Below are positions 7,336 to 14,806 of a DNA stretch of 21,485 nt, in pieces; position 1 is the stretch's first letter; every line of letters begins with the position of its first letter. Position numbers and translations under genes: made by a program. A model generated the notes under the pieces. The model had not been told where the DNA came from. It saw only the letters and a list, made by a program, of their open reading frames with translations, and searched no databases. Source of the DNA: Oscillospiraceae bacterium (GTDB taxonomy: Bacteria > Bacillota > Clostridia > Oscillospirales > Ruminococcaceae); the NCBI GenBank assembly GCA_029062865.1, contig JAIDPG010000142.1:1-21485 (forward strand). The letters run 5' to 3'.

Positions 7336-9366
7336 TCAAAATCCCTCGGGATCGATATACTCGCCGCTTTCGCTGTCCTCCGCGACGTAAACGTGATAGT
7401 TCGTCTTGCCGTTCTTCTTTACGAAGTACATCGCCGTATCGGAGAACGAGAGAAGCTCGGTTACGTCCTCGGTGTGCTCCGGGCAATACGCGATACCTAT
7501 AGACGCTCTGACGTTGATAAGCATACCGTCCGTCGTGGTGTAGCCTACGTAAAGCTGGTCGATCGTGTCCATAGCTATCTGCTCCGCGTTTGCGATGTCA
7601 GACTGGTCGGTAAAGCAAAGCACGAACTCGTCGCCGCCGAAGCGTCCCGCAAAGCCACCGCGGTCGTCAACCTTCGTTCGGATAGTGTCCGCGACGTAGC
7701 GTATAACCTCGTCGCCGACAGTATGTCCGTAGCGGTCGTTGATGAACTTGAAGTCGTCCACGTCGATAAACATAACGCAGATCTTCTTGCCGCCGCGCTG
7801 CTCTATCTCGTTCTGGAGCATTCTTGTAAACGTGCTTCTGTTGTAAAGCTGCGAGAGGAAGTCGAAGCTTGCGCGCTCGGTGAGCTGCATCTCCATTTTC
7901 TTCTCGTTGTCGATGTCGGTAAGGACGCCGATTACACGGAGCGTTTCGCCTACGCGGTCTGTGATACATGTCGCGGAGAGCGAAACCCAGATCGTCGCGC
8001 CGCTCTTTGCCATAAGCTGATACTCGCTCGTGAATTTGGTCTTGCTTTTCAGCAGCTTCGGCATATCGTGCTTATATCTGTCGGAGTCCTCCTCGTTCAT
8101 AAGTCCGTCGAGGAAGCGCCCGTTCTGGAGCGTCGCTATTTCGGGGTTGATGTCAAATTTCGCGAGCAAGTTATCGGAGCAATACATTGTCTCTTTATGG
8201 AAATCCCACTCAAAAAGCATATTATCAGCCAGGCTTGCGAGCGTGCGGTAGCGCTGGGAGCTGAGGTTTACCTCGTCGAGGAACTCGTTGAAGGAGCTCT
8301 GGATCATACCGAGCTCGCTTCTGTCGTTCTTCGTGTCGAAGCGCATTGACGAGAAGCCGTCCTCAAGCGTGATGTTGTTCATCTTCTTGAGCATATCGTG
8401 CATCTTGCTTACAAATCTGTTGATGATGATAAATCCGATTGCGGAAGCCACAAGCGCGGAGCCCACAACTACGATCCACGCAATGATGTTGGTTCTCGAG
8501 GAGAACGACGAGAAGCTTGCGGTATCGGAAATGCCTACCCATCTCCACGAGGGAGCGTTCGGAACAGCACCTGCCGCGAACGCGTACTTGCCGCTCTTGT
8601 CGGTATAAACGTTGTTTGCCACATCCTTGTCGGTGGTCGCGGTGTGAACGTGGCTTACGATATTGCTCACGTTGGAGGAAATCCCCGAATCAACCTCGGA
8701 GGCTTTCATAACCGTGCCCTTGCCGTCGGAATTTATCGCATTGCCGTCGGCGTCGATAAGCGCGAGGCGCGCGGAGCCGTCAAGGTAAGAGCCGCCGAGC
8801 GCCGTCATCAGCGCGCTGTCGGCTTGGGGGGAGATTATAAGGCAGACATAACCGAGAAGCCCGCCCGTCTTTTCTTCGGGATTTTGATAAATCTCGTGGG
8901 AAACAAAGAACGCGTCCGTAAGGTCGCCGTATTTCTGCCACGAAACGATCCCGGATACCGCGGGCATATTCTCCGCGTCGAAGTTCTCAAACGTGCTGTT
9001 GTCCTGCTTGGTCTGCGCCGAGGTTATAACCTTGCCCTGCGCATCGAGCACGAGAACATCATAAATGTCGGAATTGTTGTTAGCGACCGCTTTAATGTCT
9101 TCTGCGCCGACCTGGTTTCTGCCCTTTGCGGACGAGATAACGGTGCTCATTTTGGCAAGCGCCGTCGCCTGCGCCTGATAGCCCTCAAACACCGTGTGAA
9201 CCATGCCCGCCTTCGACAGCGAAACGTCGGACAATTCGCCGAGACGTGTGTTATCGGTATAGCTGACGATAGTAAACGTGCCGACTACACCGAGAATCAA
9301 TACCGGAACTATCGCGAAAACGATCAGAACCAATATCAATCCAAACTTCATACTTGATTTTTTCAT
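7336..9366 (-). CDS. Membrane diguanylate cyclase: Cache sensor, PAS and GGDEF domains
   Basis: This 676-residue membrane protein makes c-di-GMP from two GTP. Order: membrane segment 1 (about 8-35), an extracytoplasmic Cache-type sensor (about 36-290), membrane segment 2 (about 293-317), a short HAMP-like linker, a PAS domain (about 372-487, ending VIGVLTDIDNEKK), and a GGDEF domain (about 497-660). The active site is intact: GGDEF at 577-581, metal/substrate region IDVDDFKFINDRYGH. The inhibitory RxxD site expected five residues before GGDEF is missing (DRGG there). ATG 9366 follows a GGGGG ribosome site. It lies 45 nt after the PilZ-type gene and shares its promoter. The sensed ligand is unknown. 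No EAL or HD-GYP hydrolase is present in the window. Confidence 0.93.
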   Translation of the reverse strand: MKKSSMKFGLILVLIVFAIVPVLILGVVGTFTIVSYTDNTRLGELSDVSLSKAGMVHTVFEGYQAQATALAKMSTVISSAKGRNQVGAEDIKAVANNNSDIYDVLVLDAQGKVITSAQTKQDNSTFENFDAENMPAVSGIVSWQKYGDLTDAFFVSHEIYQNPEEKTGGLLGYVCLIISPQADSALMTALGGSYLDGSARLALIDADGNAINSDGKGTVMKASEVDSGISSNVSNIVSHVHTATTDKDVANNVYTDKSGKYAFAAGAVPNAPSWRWVGISDTASFSSFSSRTNIIAWIVVVGSALVASAIGFIIINRFVSKMHDMLKKMNNITLEDGFSSMRFDTKNDRSELGMIQSSFNEFLDEVNLSSQRYRTLASLADNMLFEWDFHKETMYCSDNLLAKFDINPEIATLQNGRFLDGLMNEEDSDRYKHDMPKLLKSKTKFTSEYQLMAKSGATIWVSLSATCITDRVGETLRVIGVLTDIDNEKKMEMQLTERASFDFLSQLYNRSTFTRMLQNEIEQRGGKKICVMFIDVDDFKFINDRYGHTVGDEVIRYVADTIRTKVDDRGGFAGRFGGDEFVLCFTDQSDIANAEQIAMDTIDQLYVGYTTTDGMLINVRASIGIAYCPEHTEDVTELLSFSDTAMYFVKKNGKTNYHVYVAEDSESGEYIDPEGF

Positions 9367-9411
9367 CGTTCATCCCCCTGAATTTATGATAATTGTATTA
9401 ATTTCACGAAA

Positions 9412-10107
9412 TTATTTTCTCCTGAATGGGTCGTCACCCTCGTCCTCGGAGTCCTTTGCGCGGAGCTCCGTCTGAACTTTTAAGATAAACCGCCCGATTT
9501 TGTCCTCCTGCGAAGCCGTCAGCCCCTGGAACTCGCACCCATAGCCCGTGATAACGCCGTCGCTGTTTCTCTGCACGCGCAGCACCCTTGCCGCGGCATT
9601 AAGCGGAGCACCCGCCCTCAGGTCAATGTCAAAGCAGATGAGGTCGTCCTCCATAAACTCATAATCGGCGCAAATTATAAACACACCGCCGACGTTGATG
9701 TCCCTCACCGCAATCTCAAGCGGCTCGTCAAAGCGGACGGTTTTCTCATCTCTGACGAAAAACAGCGCCCTGCCGCTTTCGTTCACCTTTATTTTAAAGA
9801 ACCGCCGCCGCTCCTTCAAGAGCTCCATTTCGCCCGACTGAAGCAGCCTTATGTTCATCTGCGTGTCGATAGACATTGAAACCGCGCCGTGATACATCAC
9901 CCTGTCTGCGCTTTTCGCGGTCGTGACGACGGAAACGATTTCGTTGCGGTCGAGCTCCGGAAGATCCTTGCCCTTTATAATAACGATAGCGTCGCTTTCC
10001 GACATATTACGCGGCAGTGTAAAGCCCTTTTCGCTCTCGATGAGGACTTTCCCTCTCTCGTCGATGACCTCGACCTTGATCACCTTGCTTCCGAGTACCA
10101 AAAGCAT
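9412..10107 (-). CDS. PilZ-type (YcgR-like) c-di-GMP effector with degenerate binding motif
   Basis: This 231-residue cytoplasmic protein has a YcgR-like N-terminal beta domain (about 1-95) and a PilZ-type domain (about 98-215). PilZ proteins bind c-di-GMP through RxxxR and (D/N)xSxxG. Here these read R101-RFF-K105 and D136-INVGG, so one Arg is Lys and the Ser is Asn; binding may be weakened or altered. The C-terminal tail is acidic. I start at ATG 10107, which has AAGGATAAGGG just upstream. A GTG at 10164 would extend the frame by 19 residues (Cys/Lys-rich), but it lies at the predicted transcription start. It is the first gene of an operon with the diguanylate cyclase, so maker and effector of the same messenger are made together. 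Confidence 0.82.
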   Translation of the reverse strand: MLLVLGSKVIKVEVIDERGKVLIESEKGFTLPRNMSESDAIVIIKGKDLPELDRNEIVSVVTTAKSADRVMYHGAVSMSIDTQMNIRLLQSGEMELLKERRRFFKIKVNESGRALFFVRDEKTVRFDEPLEIAVRDINVGGVFIICADYEFMEDDLICFDIDLRAGAPLNAAARVLRVQRNSDGVITGYGCEFQGLTASQEDKIGRFILKVQTELRAKDSEDEGDDPFRRK

Positions 10108-10169
10108 CAAACCCTTATCCTTATATTTGCACCGGCATTTGCAATATTGTGCATAGTTATCCACTACTC

Positions 10170-10198
10170 ATTATACTATATCTATCCGAATAAATCAA
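10170..10198 (-). promoter_or_regulatory. Sigma-A promoter of the PilZ-cyclase operon
   Basis: On the minus strand TTGATT (10193-10198) is followed after 17 nt by a perfect TATAAT (10170-10175). Transcription should begin near 10163, leaving about 55 nt before ATG 10107. This excludes most translation from GTG 10164. Confidence 0.85.
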
Positions 10199-10286
10199 GT
10201 AGTTTTTATAAAAATTCTAAAAATATGACAGATTTTTTTTGAAATTTTGTAGGAACACACAATCCGGAGGCAAGAATGGACGGTGC

Positions 10287-11147
10287 TTATCGTAACAGAT
10301 AAGCTATATCCGACGGCAGCGGGCTTTCTATCTCGATAGTTTCCTCTGTCGGGAGAGCCAGGCGCATTTTGCCGCAGTGGAGAGCCTGTCTTGCTATCTC
10401 ACTTCGGTCGCCGCCATACATTTCGTCGCCGCAGAGCGGAAAGCCGAGATGCGCGAAATGCACGCGTATCTGGTGCGTTCTGCCCGTTTTCAGCGTGATC
10501 TCCAGCAGTGTTTTGCCGTTTTTACACAAAATCGGCTTGTAGCGCGTCACGGCGCGCTGTCCGTCGGGGCGCACCTCGCGCTTGATGATACTGCCGTCGG
10601 CTCGCCCTATCGGGAGGTCTATCTCGCCGCCCGACGCGATTTCGCCGCTTACCACCGCGAAATATTTTTTTATAATACGCTCACTCTCTCCGCTCGTATT
10701 ACACAGCAATGAAGCGGCGAGCTTGTTCTTCGCGCAGGCGCAAAGCCCCGAAGTGTCCTTGTCGAGGCGGTGAACCGGGCGGAACGCGCTGTTCGGGTAA
10801 AGCGCGGCGTATAAGTTCCCAAGCGTGTCTGCGTAGTGAACGATCGACGGGTGAACGGCAAGCCCAGGCGGCTTGTCGAAAACCACAACGTCCTCGTTCT
10901 CAAACGCGATCGCCGCCTTTATGTCGGGGTTAGGGATGATCGCGCCGCGATCCTCGATCATAATCTTGATTTCGTCTCCCGCCGTGAGAGTATCAACCGT
11001 TCGGAGGAGCTTCCCGCCGCGCGTCAAACCGCCGGTGTGCTTCAGACTCGTAATCAGCTTGTGCGAGAAACCGCGCTTTTTCAGGAATTTTTCCGCGGTC
11101 TCGCCGCTTTCCTCTTCGGGAACGGAGAATTCAAGCTCCCTTGTCAC
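10287..11147 (-). CDS. RluA-family RNA pseudouridine synthase
   Basis: This 286-residue enzyme isomerises uridine to pseudouridine in rRNA or tRNA. The catalytic motif HRLDKDTSG is complete (H126 to G134, catalytic D129). An S4-like RNA-binding region occupies about residues 10-65, and the C-terminal RTHQIRVHFAHLGFPLCGDEMYGG motif is typical of the RluA/RluD group. The exact target uridine cannot be told from sequence. The GTG start at 11147 overlaps the stop of the DHHW gene (GTGA, 4 nt) with only a weak ribosome site, so translation is probably coupled to it. A 7-bp hairpin (10285-10304) covers its last codons; no T-rich terminator follows. Confidence 0.92.
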   Translation of the reverse strand: MTRELEFSVPEEESGETAEKFLKKRGFSHKLITSLKHTGGLTRGGKLLRTVDTLTAGDEIKIMIEDRGAIIPNPDIKAAIAFENEDVVVFDKPPGLAVHPSIVHYADTLGNLYAALYPNSAFRPVHRLDKDTSGLCACAKNKLAASLLCNTSGESERIIKKYFAVVSGEIASGGEIDLPIGRADGSIIKREVRPDGQRAVTRYKPILCKNGKTLLEITLKTGRTHQIRVHFAHLGFPLCGDEMYGGDRSEIARQALHCGKMRLALPTEETIEIESPLPSDIAYLLR

Positions 11148-12364
11148 TTCGTAAGCCCGAGCTTTGTAAGCCCGTTGTCCTCCGCGAACGAGATGACGTT
11201 AAACATAAACAGCACCTGCGAATAGTCGTCGAGCTTCACGAATCTGTTCAAGTCCGTGTTGATATAGCGCATATCGACCATTGTGATCTTTTTGTAATGC
11301 TTCGACAAAAACGGCACGAGCGAGTGCGCGTAGCTGTCCTTGACGATGAGAAGCGTCTTGTCGGTGTCAACGTCGGTTTCTATCGTGACGATAGGCGTAT
11401 TCGGACCGGTGAAGCCGGAGTACTTGTCCTTAACGTCCAGATATTCGCGGACATAGAGGCTGTCGTATTTTTTCACATCCGCGCCGTTTATGCTCGTAAG
11501 CTTCACGTTCGGCTCGCCGTCGGCGAGGAAATAATAATCGATCGTATCCGGCGTTACGCCGTCGTCGAGGGTCTTGCTGTAGAGCGTCCCGCGGAAGTCG
11601 TTGCTTGCCGTCTCAATGTTGAACGAGCCGAAGCCGTAAGCCGAATATCCAAGCGCTTTCGCGGCGGACTGATACGCACAGAACGCCCCGAGGCTCGTCC
11701 AGTGGTGGTCGGTTCTGTAGTAAAGATACTCCCCGGAGTTGCTCGCGAGGAAGCTGCGGCAGTCGATGGTCGTGATGTCCTCTATGTTGCGATAGCACTC
11801 GTCGATAAAGCTCTTCTGCGAAGCAAGCCCCGCGTGCGTCGGGATCTTGTTCGAGAAGAATTCCTGCGCGGTGGGCGCGAGCATAAAGAACATTTCCTTG
11901 TCGGGATAGCGCTCGGCGAAGCCGTTCATCGCGTTTATCGCGGCGTCCACCGCGTCCGCGTCGTAGGTTCTGAACGTCTGGATCATCTGATCATCGACGG
12001 TGTAAACGCCGTTTATCTCGTCTCTGCCCGAAAGCCGCTGAATTCCGTTAGAAGCCTTTACCCAGATCTCGCGCCCCGCAAGGTGATCGCTGAGATACGT
12101 CTCGAAATCGTCCTTGAATGCCTTGCCCTCGCGGTTGTTGATGTACTTCCACTTGACGGAATCCCAGACCTCTTTGGGATTTTTCGCGGTTTCGAGCTTC
12201 TTTGTATTCACAACCGACGGGAATTTGGCGAGCGAGCGGTTTTCGTTCTCGCTCATGCTCTTCTTCGGAAGCACCGCCGTAGTGATAGCCGTACCGCACA
12301 AAACGACCGCGAAAAGCGCGATCATCAGTTTATGCGGAGACATTTTAAATTTGTTTTGTTTCAT
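11144..12364 (-). CDS. DHHW-family (AlgX/AlgJ-like) extracytoplasmic protein
   Basis: This 406-residue protein has an N-terminal membrane anchor (about 10-32) and an extracytoplasmic SGNH-like domain. The family-naming motif TDHHWTSLG lies at 218-226. By analogy with AlgX (Asp, His and Ser acting in acetyl transfer), D219, H221 and S344 (in KDSYAHS) are the candidate catalytic residues. AlgX/AlgJ proteins move acetyl groups, supplied by a membrane MBOAT protein, onto polysaccharide. An MBOAT gene lies directly upstream, so the pair probably O-acetylates a cell-surface polymer; which polymer is unknown. ATG 12364 has AAGGTG 5 nt upstream. A 209-nt gap with a foldable leader separates it from the MBOAT gene, and its stop overlaps the start of the pseudouridine synthase gene. 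Confidence 0.85.
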   Translation of the reverse strand: MKQNKFKMSPHKLMIALFAVVLCGTAITTAVLPKKSMSENENRSLAKFPSVVNTKKLETAKNPKEVWDSVKWKYINNREGKAFKDDFETYLSDHLAGREIWVKASNGIQRLSGRDEINGVYTVDDQMIQTFRTYDADAVDAAINAMNGFAERYPDKEMFFMLAPTAQEFFSNKIPTHAGLASQKSFIDECYRNIEDITTIDCRSFLASNSGEYLYYRTDHHWTSLGAFCAYQSAAKALGYSAYGFGSFNIETASNDFRGTLYSKTLDDGVTPDTIDYYFLADGEPNVKLTSINGADVKKYDSLYVREYLDVKDKYSGFTGPNTPIVTIETDVDTDKTLLIVKDSYAHSLVPFLSKHYKKITMVDMRYINTDLNRFVKLDDYSQVLFMFNVISFAEDNGLTKLGLTK

Positions 12365-12380
12365 AAATTCACCTTATTAT

Positions 12381-12455
12381 AATTTCAAAATTCCCGCAGC
12401 GCTGAGGGAACCGGTCAAGATTTTGCTTCGCAAAATCTTGACACTTTTTGAAATT
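12381..12455 (-). other. Three-stem foldable leader upstream of the DHHW gene
   Basis: An outer stem AATTTCAAAA (12381-12390) / TTTTGAAATT (12446-12455) encloses two hairpins: TTCCC/GGGAA (12391-12410) and a perfect 13-bp stem (12414-12442, arms GTCAAGATTTTGC / GCAAAATCTTGAC). Together they form a three-way junction ending just before the ribosome site AAGGTG. It could be a structured RNA leader or a small inverted-repeat element. A 15-nt part (AATTTCAAAATTCCC) recurs at 16370-16384 before hinT. It matches no RNA family that I can name. Confidence 0.55.
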
Positions 12456-12573
12456 TATGTCAACGCCATTGTGCTGTCTTTGGTCGGAGTGCGCCTTGTG
12501 ACGCTTCGCCGGTAGTGCTGCTGCTTGCGGTACGCGCCATAACTGCGCTCTTGATCCGTTGTCCGGAATATCC

Positions 12574-14004
12574 TTAAAAATTAAAATACAGGAACGGGTG
12601 GTAGCTTGATGTGGTAATAAACGCTATGCTCGCCAAGAGCACCACGGTCTGGACTACGGGATAGCTGTACATCATCCAGCAGGGGGCTTTTTTCTTGAAC
12701 CATGTTGTGAACTGCTTTATCATATCCGAGCTGCCGATTATTGCTATGCCGAATATCAGACCGTAGTTCACGAGGGCGTTCAGCGCGAAATTGTCGCCGA
12801 ACGTGCCGTTTGCGCCGAACATCGCGCCGACGTAGCCGAATATCAGCCGGAAAACCTCGCCGAAATCCACCGTGTTTTTCGGGACGATATCGAACATCAC
12901 CCAGCCGATAACGACGAGCACGAACGTATAAAGCCAGCTGAAAAACGCCGGAATTTTTTCGAGGATTTTCCCCAGGAACAGCTTTTCGAGGACGATCAGA
13001 ACGCCGAAATACGCGCCCCACAGCATAAAGTTCCACGAAGCGCCGTGCCAGATGCCCGTAATCGTCCACACTATCATAAGATTAAGCACCGTGCGCTTTA
13101 AGCCCTTTTTCGAGCCGCCCAGCGGGAAATAAACGTAGCTCTTGAACCACCCGCCGAGCGTCATATGCCAGCGTCGCCAGAACTCGCTTATGCTTTTCGA
13201 CATATACGGATAATCAAAGTTTTCCGGGAAGTTGAAGCCCATCATCTTCCCCAAGCCTATCGCCATATCCGAATATCCCGAGAAGTCGAAAAAGATCTGG
13301 AACGTGAACGCTAAAATTCCTATCCAAGCGGTCATCGCCGAAAGGCTTGAAACGTCCATTGCCTTTACCGTATCCCAAAGCGCGCCGATGTTGTCCGCTA
13401 TCAGCACTTTTTTGCCCAAGCCCGTGATAAAGCGCGAGATGCCCTCGCCTATCATGCTTTCGGTGATCGCACGGTCGTCAAGCTCGTTTTGCACGTCCTC
13501 GTAGCGGACGATAGGCCCCGCGACTATCTGCGGGAAAAGCGTAACGAACGCCATAAAGCTCACCGCGCTTTTCTGCACCTTTATCTTGCGACGGTACAGA
13601 TCTATCGTGTAGCTCATCGACTGGAACGTGAAGAAGCTTATGCCGATCGGCATCGGCAGGTTCGGGTTTTTGATAGTCCACCCGAACCAGCTGTTCACTG
13701 AGTCAATAAGGAAGCCGAGATACTTGAACGTTCCGAGCAGCGCCAAGTTCATGATCACGGAAATGAGCAGGCAGATCTTGCGGGTTTTCGGCGAGTCGTC
13801 GAACTTGTCCATAAGCCGCCCGGCGGTGTAGTCGATAAACGTGGAGAGGATCATCGCGAACACGTAAAGCGGCTCACCCCACGCGTAGAACAGCAGCCCG
13901 CTTATCAGAATTACGGCGTTTTTCCCTTTTTTGGGCATTATATAATAGAGTATAAGCATTATAGGCAAAAACGCCAGCATAAATGTAAGCCCGGAAAAGA
14001 CCAT
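12574..14004 (-). CDS. MBOAT-family membrane O-acyltransferase (AlgI/DltB-like)
   Basis: This 476-residue polytopic membrane protein has about ten or more hydrophobic segments. It belongs to the MBOAT family, which passes acyl groups from the cytoplasm across the membrane. The two hallmark histidines are present: H280 in EFWRRWHMTLGGWF and H320 in GIWHGASWNFMLWG. The closest functional analogues are AlgI (alginate acetylation) and DltB (teichoic acid D-alanylation); with no dltA or dltC here and a DHHW/AlgX-like partner downstream, acetylation is favoured. ATG 14004 overlaps the rnmV stop by one base (TAATG) and has GGAGG 7 nt upstream, so it is cotranscribed with rnmV. Confidence 0.93.
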   Translation of the reverse strand: MVFSGLTFMLAFLPIMLILYYIMPKKGKNAVILISGLLFYAWGEPLYVFAMILSTFIDYTAGRLMDKFDDSPKTRKICLLISVIMNLALLGTFKYLGFLIDSVNSWFGWTIKNPNLPMPIGISFFTFQSMSYTIDLYRRKIKVQKSAVSFMAFVTLFPQIVAGPIVRYEDVQNELDDRAITESMIGEGISRFITGLGKKVLIADNIGALWDTVKAMDVSSLSAMTAWIGILAFTFQIFFDFSGYSDMAIGLGKMMGFNFPENFDYPYMSKSISEFWRRWHMTLGGWFKSYVYFPLGGSKKGLKRTVLNLMIVWTITGIWHGASWNFMLWGAYFGVLIVLEKLFLGKILEKIPAFFSWLYTFVLVVIGWVMFDIVPKNTVDFGEVFRLIFGYVGAMFGANGTFGDNFALNALVNYGLIFGIAIIGSSDMIKQFTTWFKKKAPCWMMYSYPVVQTVVLLASIAFITTSSYHPFLYFNF

Positions 14005-14606
14005 TATTTTTCCTCCGTTTCCATTAAGATTAAATCCGGGATTTTTTCGAGAAATCCCTCGCGCGAGTACATAACGTTCAGCATTTCGAGCAGCATATTT
14101 GAGGAGAGACGCTTCGGCAGCCCGAGTTTTTCCTGAAGCTCCCCGCGCCGCGCCGCGGAATTCTCCCCGCCGATAAGCCCGAGCTCCAGCATATCCGCTT
14201 TCGTTATCGGGTCTTTGGGCTCGGTTTTACTCGCGGTAACGCCCGCCTTCTCGAACGCCCGAGCGATCACCTCGTCCGAAATGCCCTCAACGCCGAGCAA
14301 GCCCTCCTTTGAGGGCGCTCGCTTGCGCTTTTCCTTGCCCTTTATGTCGGGAACGTAAACGTGGATGACCTCGCCGCCGCCCGCAAGGCTTTTGATTTTA
14401 TTTCGAATCTGAAAGCCCGCGCTGTCGCTGTCCGTGAGGATAACGATCCCCGTGGTTTTGGCGAGGTATTTTATAAGCTCCGCGGTCTCGCGGTCGCGGT
14501 AGATCGAAAAGCCGTGCACGGGCACGATTACCGCGTCGATGATGTTTGAAAGCCGTATCTTGTCGTATTTTCCCTCGACAATCACGGCTTGGTTTATCTT
14601 GATCAT
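14004..14606 (-). CDS. rnmV: Ribonuclease M5 (5S rRNA maturase)
   Basis: This 200-residue TOPRIM-domain nuclease trims precursor 5S rRNA in Firmicutes, acting on the rRNA bound to ribosomal protein L18. The TOPRIM motifs are visible: the glutamate in VIVEGKYDKIRL (E11) and DSD in VILTDSDSAGFQIRN (D58-D60). The VPDIKGKEKRKRAPSKEGLLGVEG stretch is typical of RNase M5. The ATG at 14606 has no good ribosome site, because the upstream sequence is the A-rich edge of the tandem palindrome array; a more distant GGA lies about 20 nt away. Its stop overlaps the MBOAT start. Length and motifs match the family. Confidence 0.93.
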   Translation of the reverse strand: MIKINQAVIVEGKYDKIRLSNIIDAVIVPVHGFSIYRDRETAELIKYLAKTTGIVILTDSDSAGFQIRNKIKSLAGGGEVIHVYVPDIKGKEKRKRAPSKEGLLGVEGISDEVIARAFEKAGVTASKTEPKDPITKADMLELGLIGGENSAARRGELQEKLGLPKRLSSNMLLEMLNVMYSREGFLEKIPDLILMETEEK

Positions 14607-14619
14607 AAATTGTTTTTGT

Positions 14620-14803
14620 TTTTTTCCGCTCCACGGGGGAATTCGGTGTTTTTTCTTGATTTTCCCCCGCTCCGCGGGGAAATTCAGTGATTGTTCTCGT
14701 TTTCCCCGCTCCGTGGGGAAAATCGGCGGTTTTTTCTCGTTTCCCCCGCTTCGCGGGAGAAATCGGTAGTTTTTCTTGTTTTCCCTCGCTCCGCGGGGAA
14801 AGG
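14620..14803. repeat. Tandem ~40-bp palindrome-plus-spacer array
   Basis: Five units of a short palindrome (like TTTTCCCCGCTCCGNGGGGAA) are each followed by a T-rich spacer of about 18 nt. The CCGCT or TCGCT landmark starts at 14626, 14667, 14706, 14746 and 14786, giving spacings of 41, 39, 40 and 40 bp. Both palindrome and spacer are conserved between units (spacers like TCGGNGGTTTTTTCTCG), so this is a minisatellite built from the same palindrome family seen elsewhere, not a CRISPR array. It fills the whole holA-rnmV gap and directly abuts the rnmV start. Confidence 0.85.
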
Positions 14804-14806
14804 ATT

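Noticed and set aside
10108..10164. GTG 10164 as the start of the PilZ-type gene
   Set aside because: It falls at the predicted transcription start, while ATG 10107 has a good ribosome site.
10276..10302. Eight-codon plus-strand frame with GGAGG 5 nt upstream
   Set aside because: Too short to support, antisense to the end of the pseudouridine synthase gene, and without a clear promoter.
14620..14803. CRISPR-like repeat-spacer array
   Set aside because: The spacers are themselves conserved, the period is about 40 bp, the repeat is a plain palindrome and there are no cas genes; it is a minisatellite.
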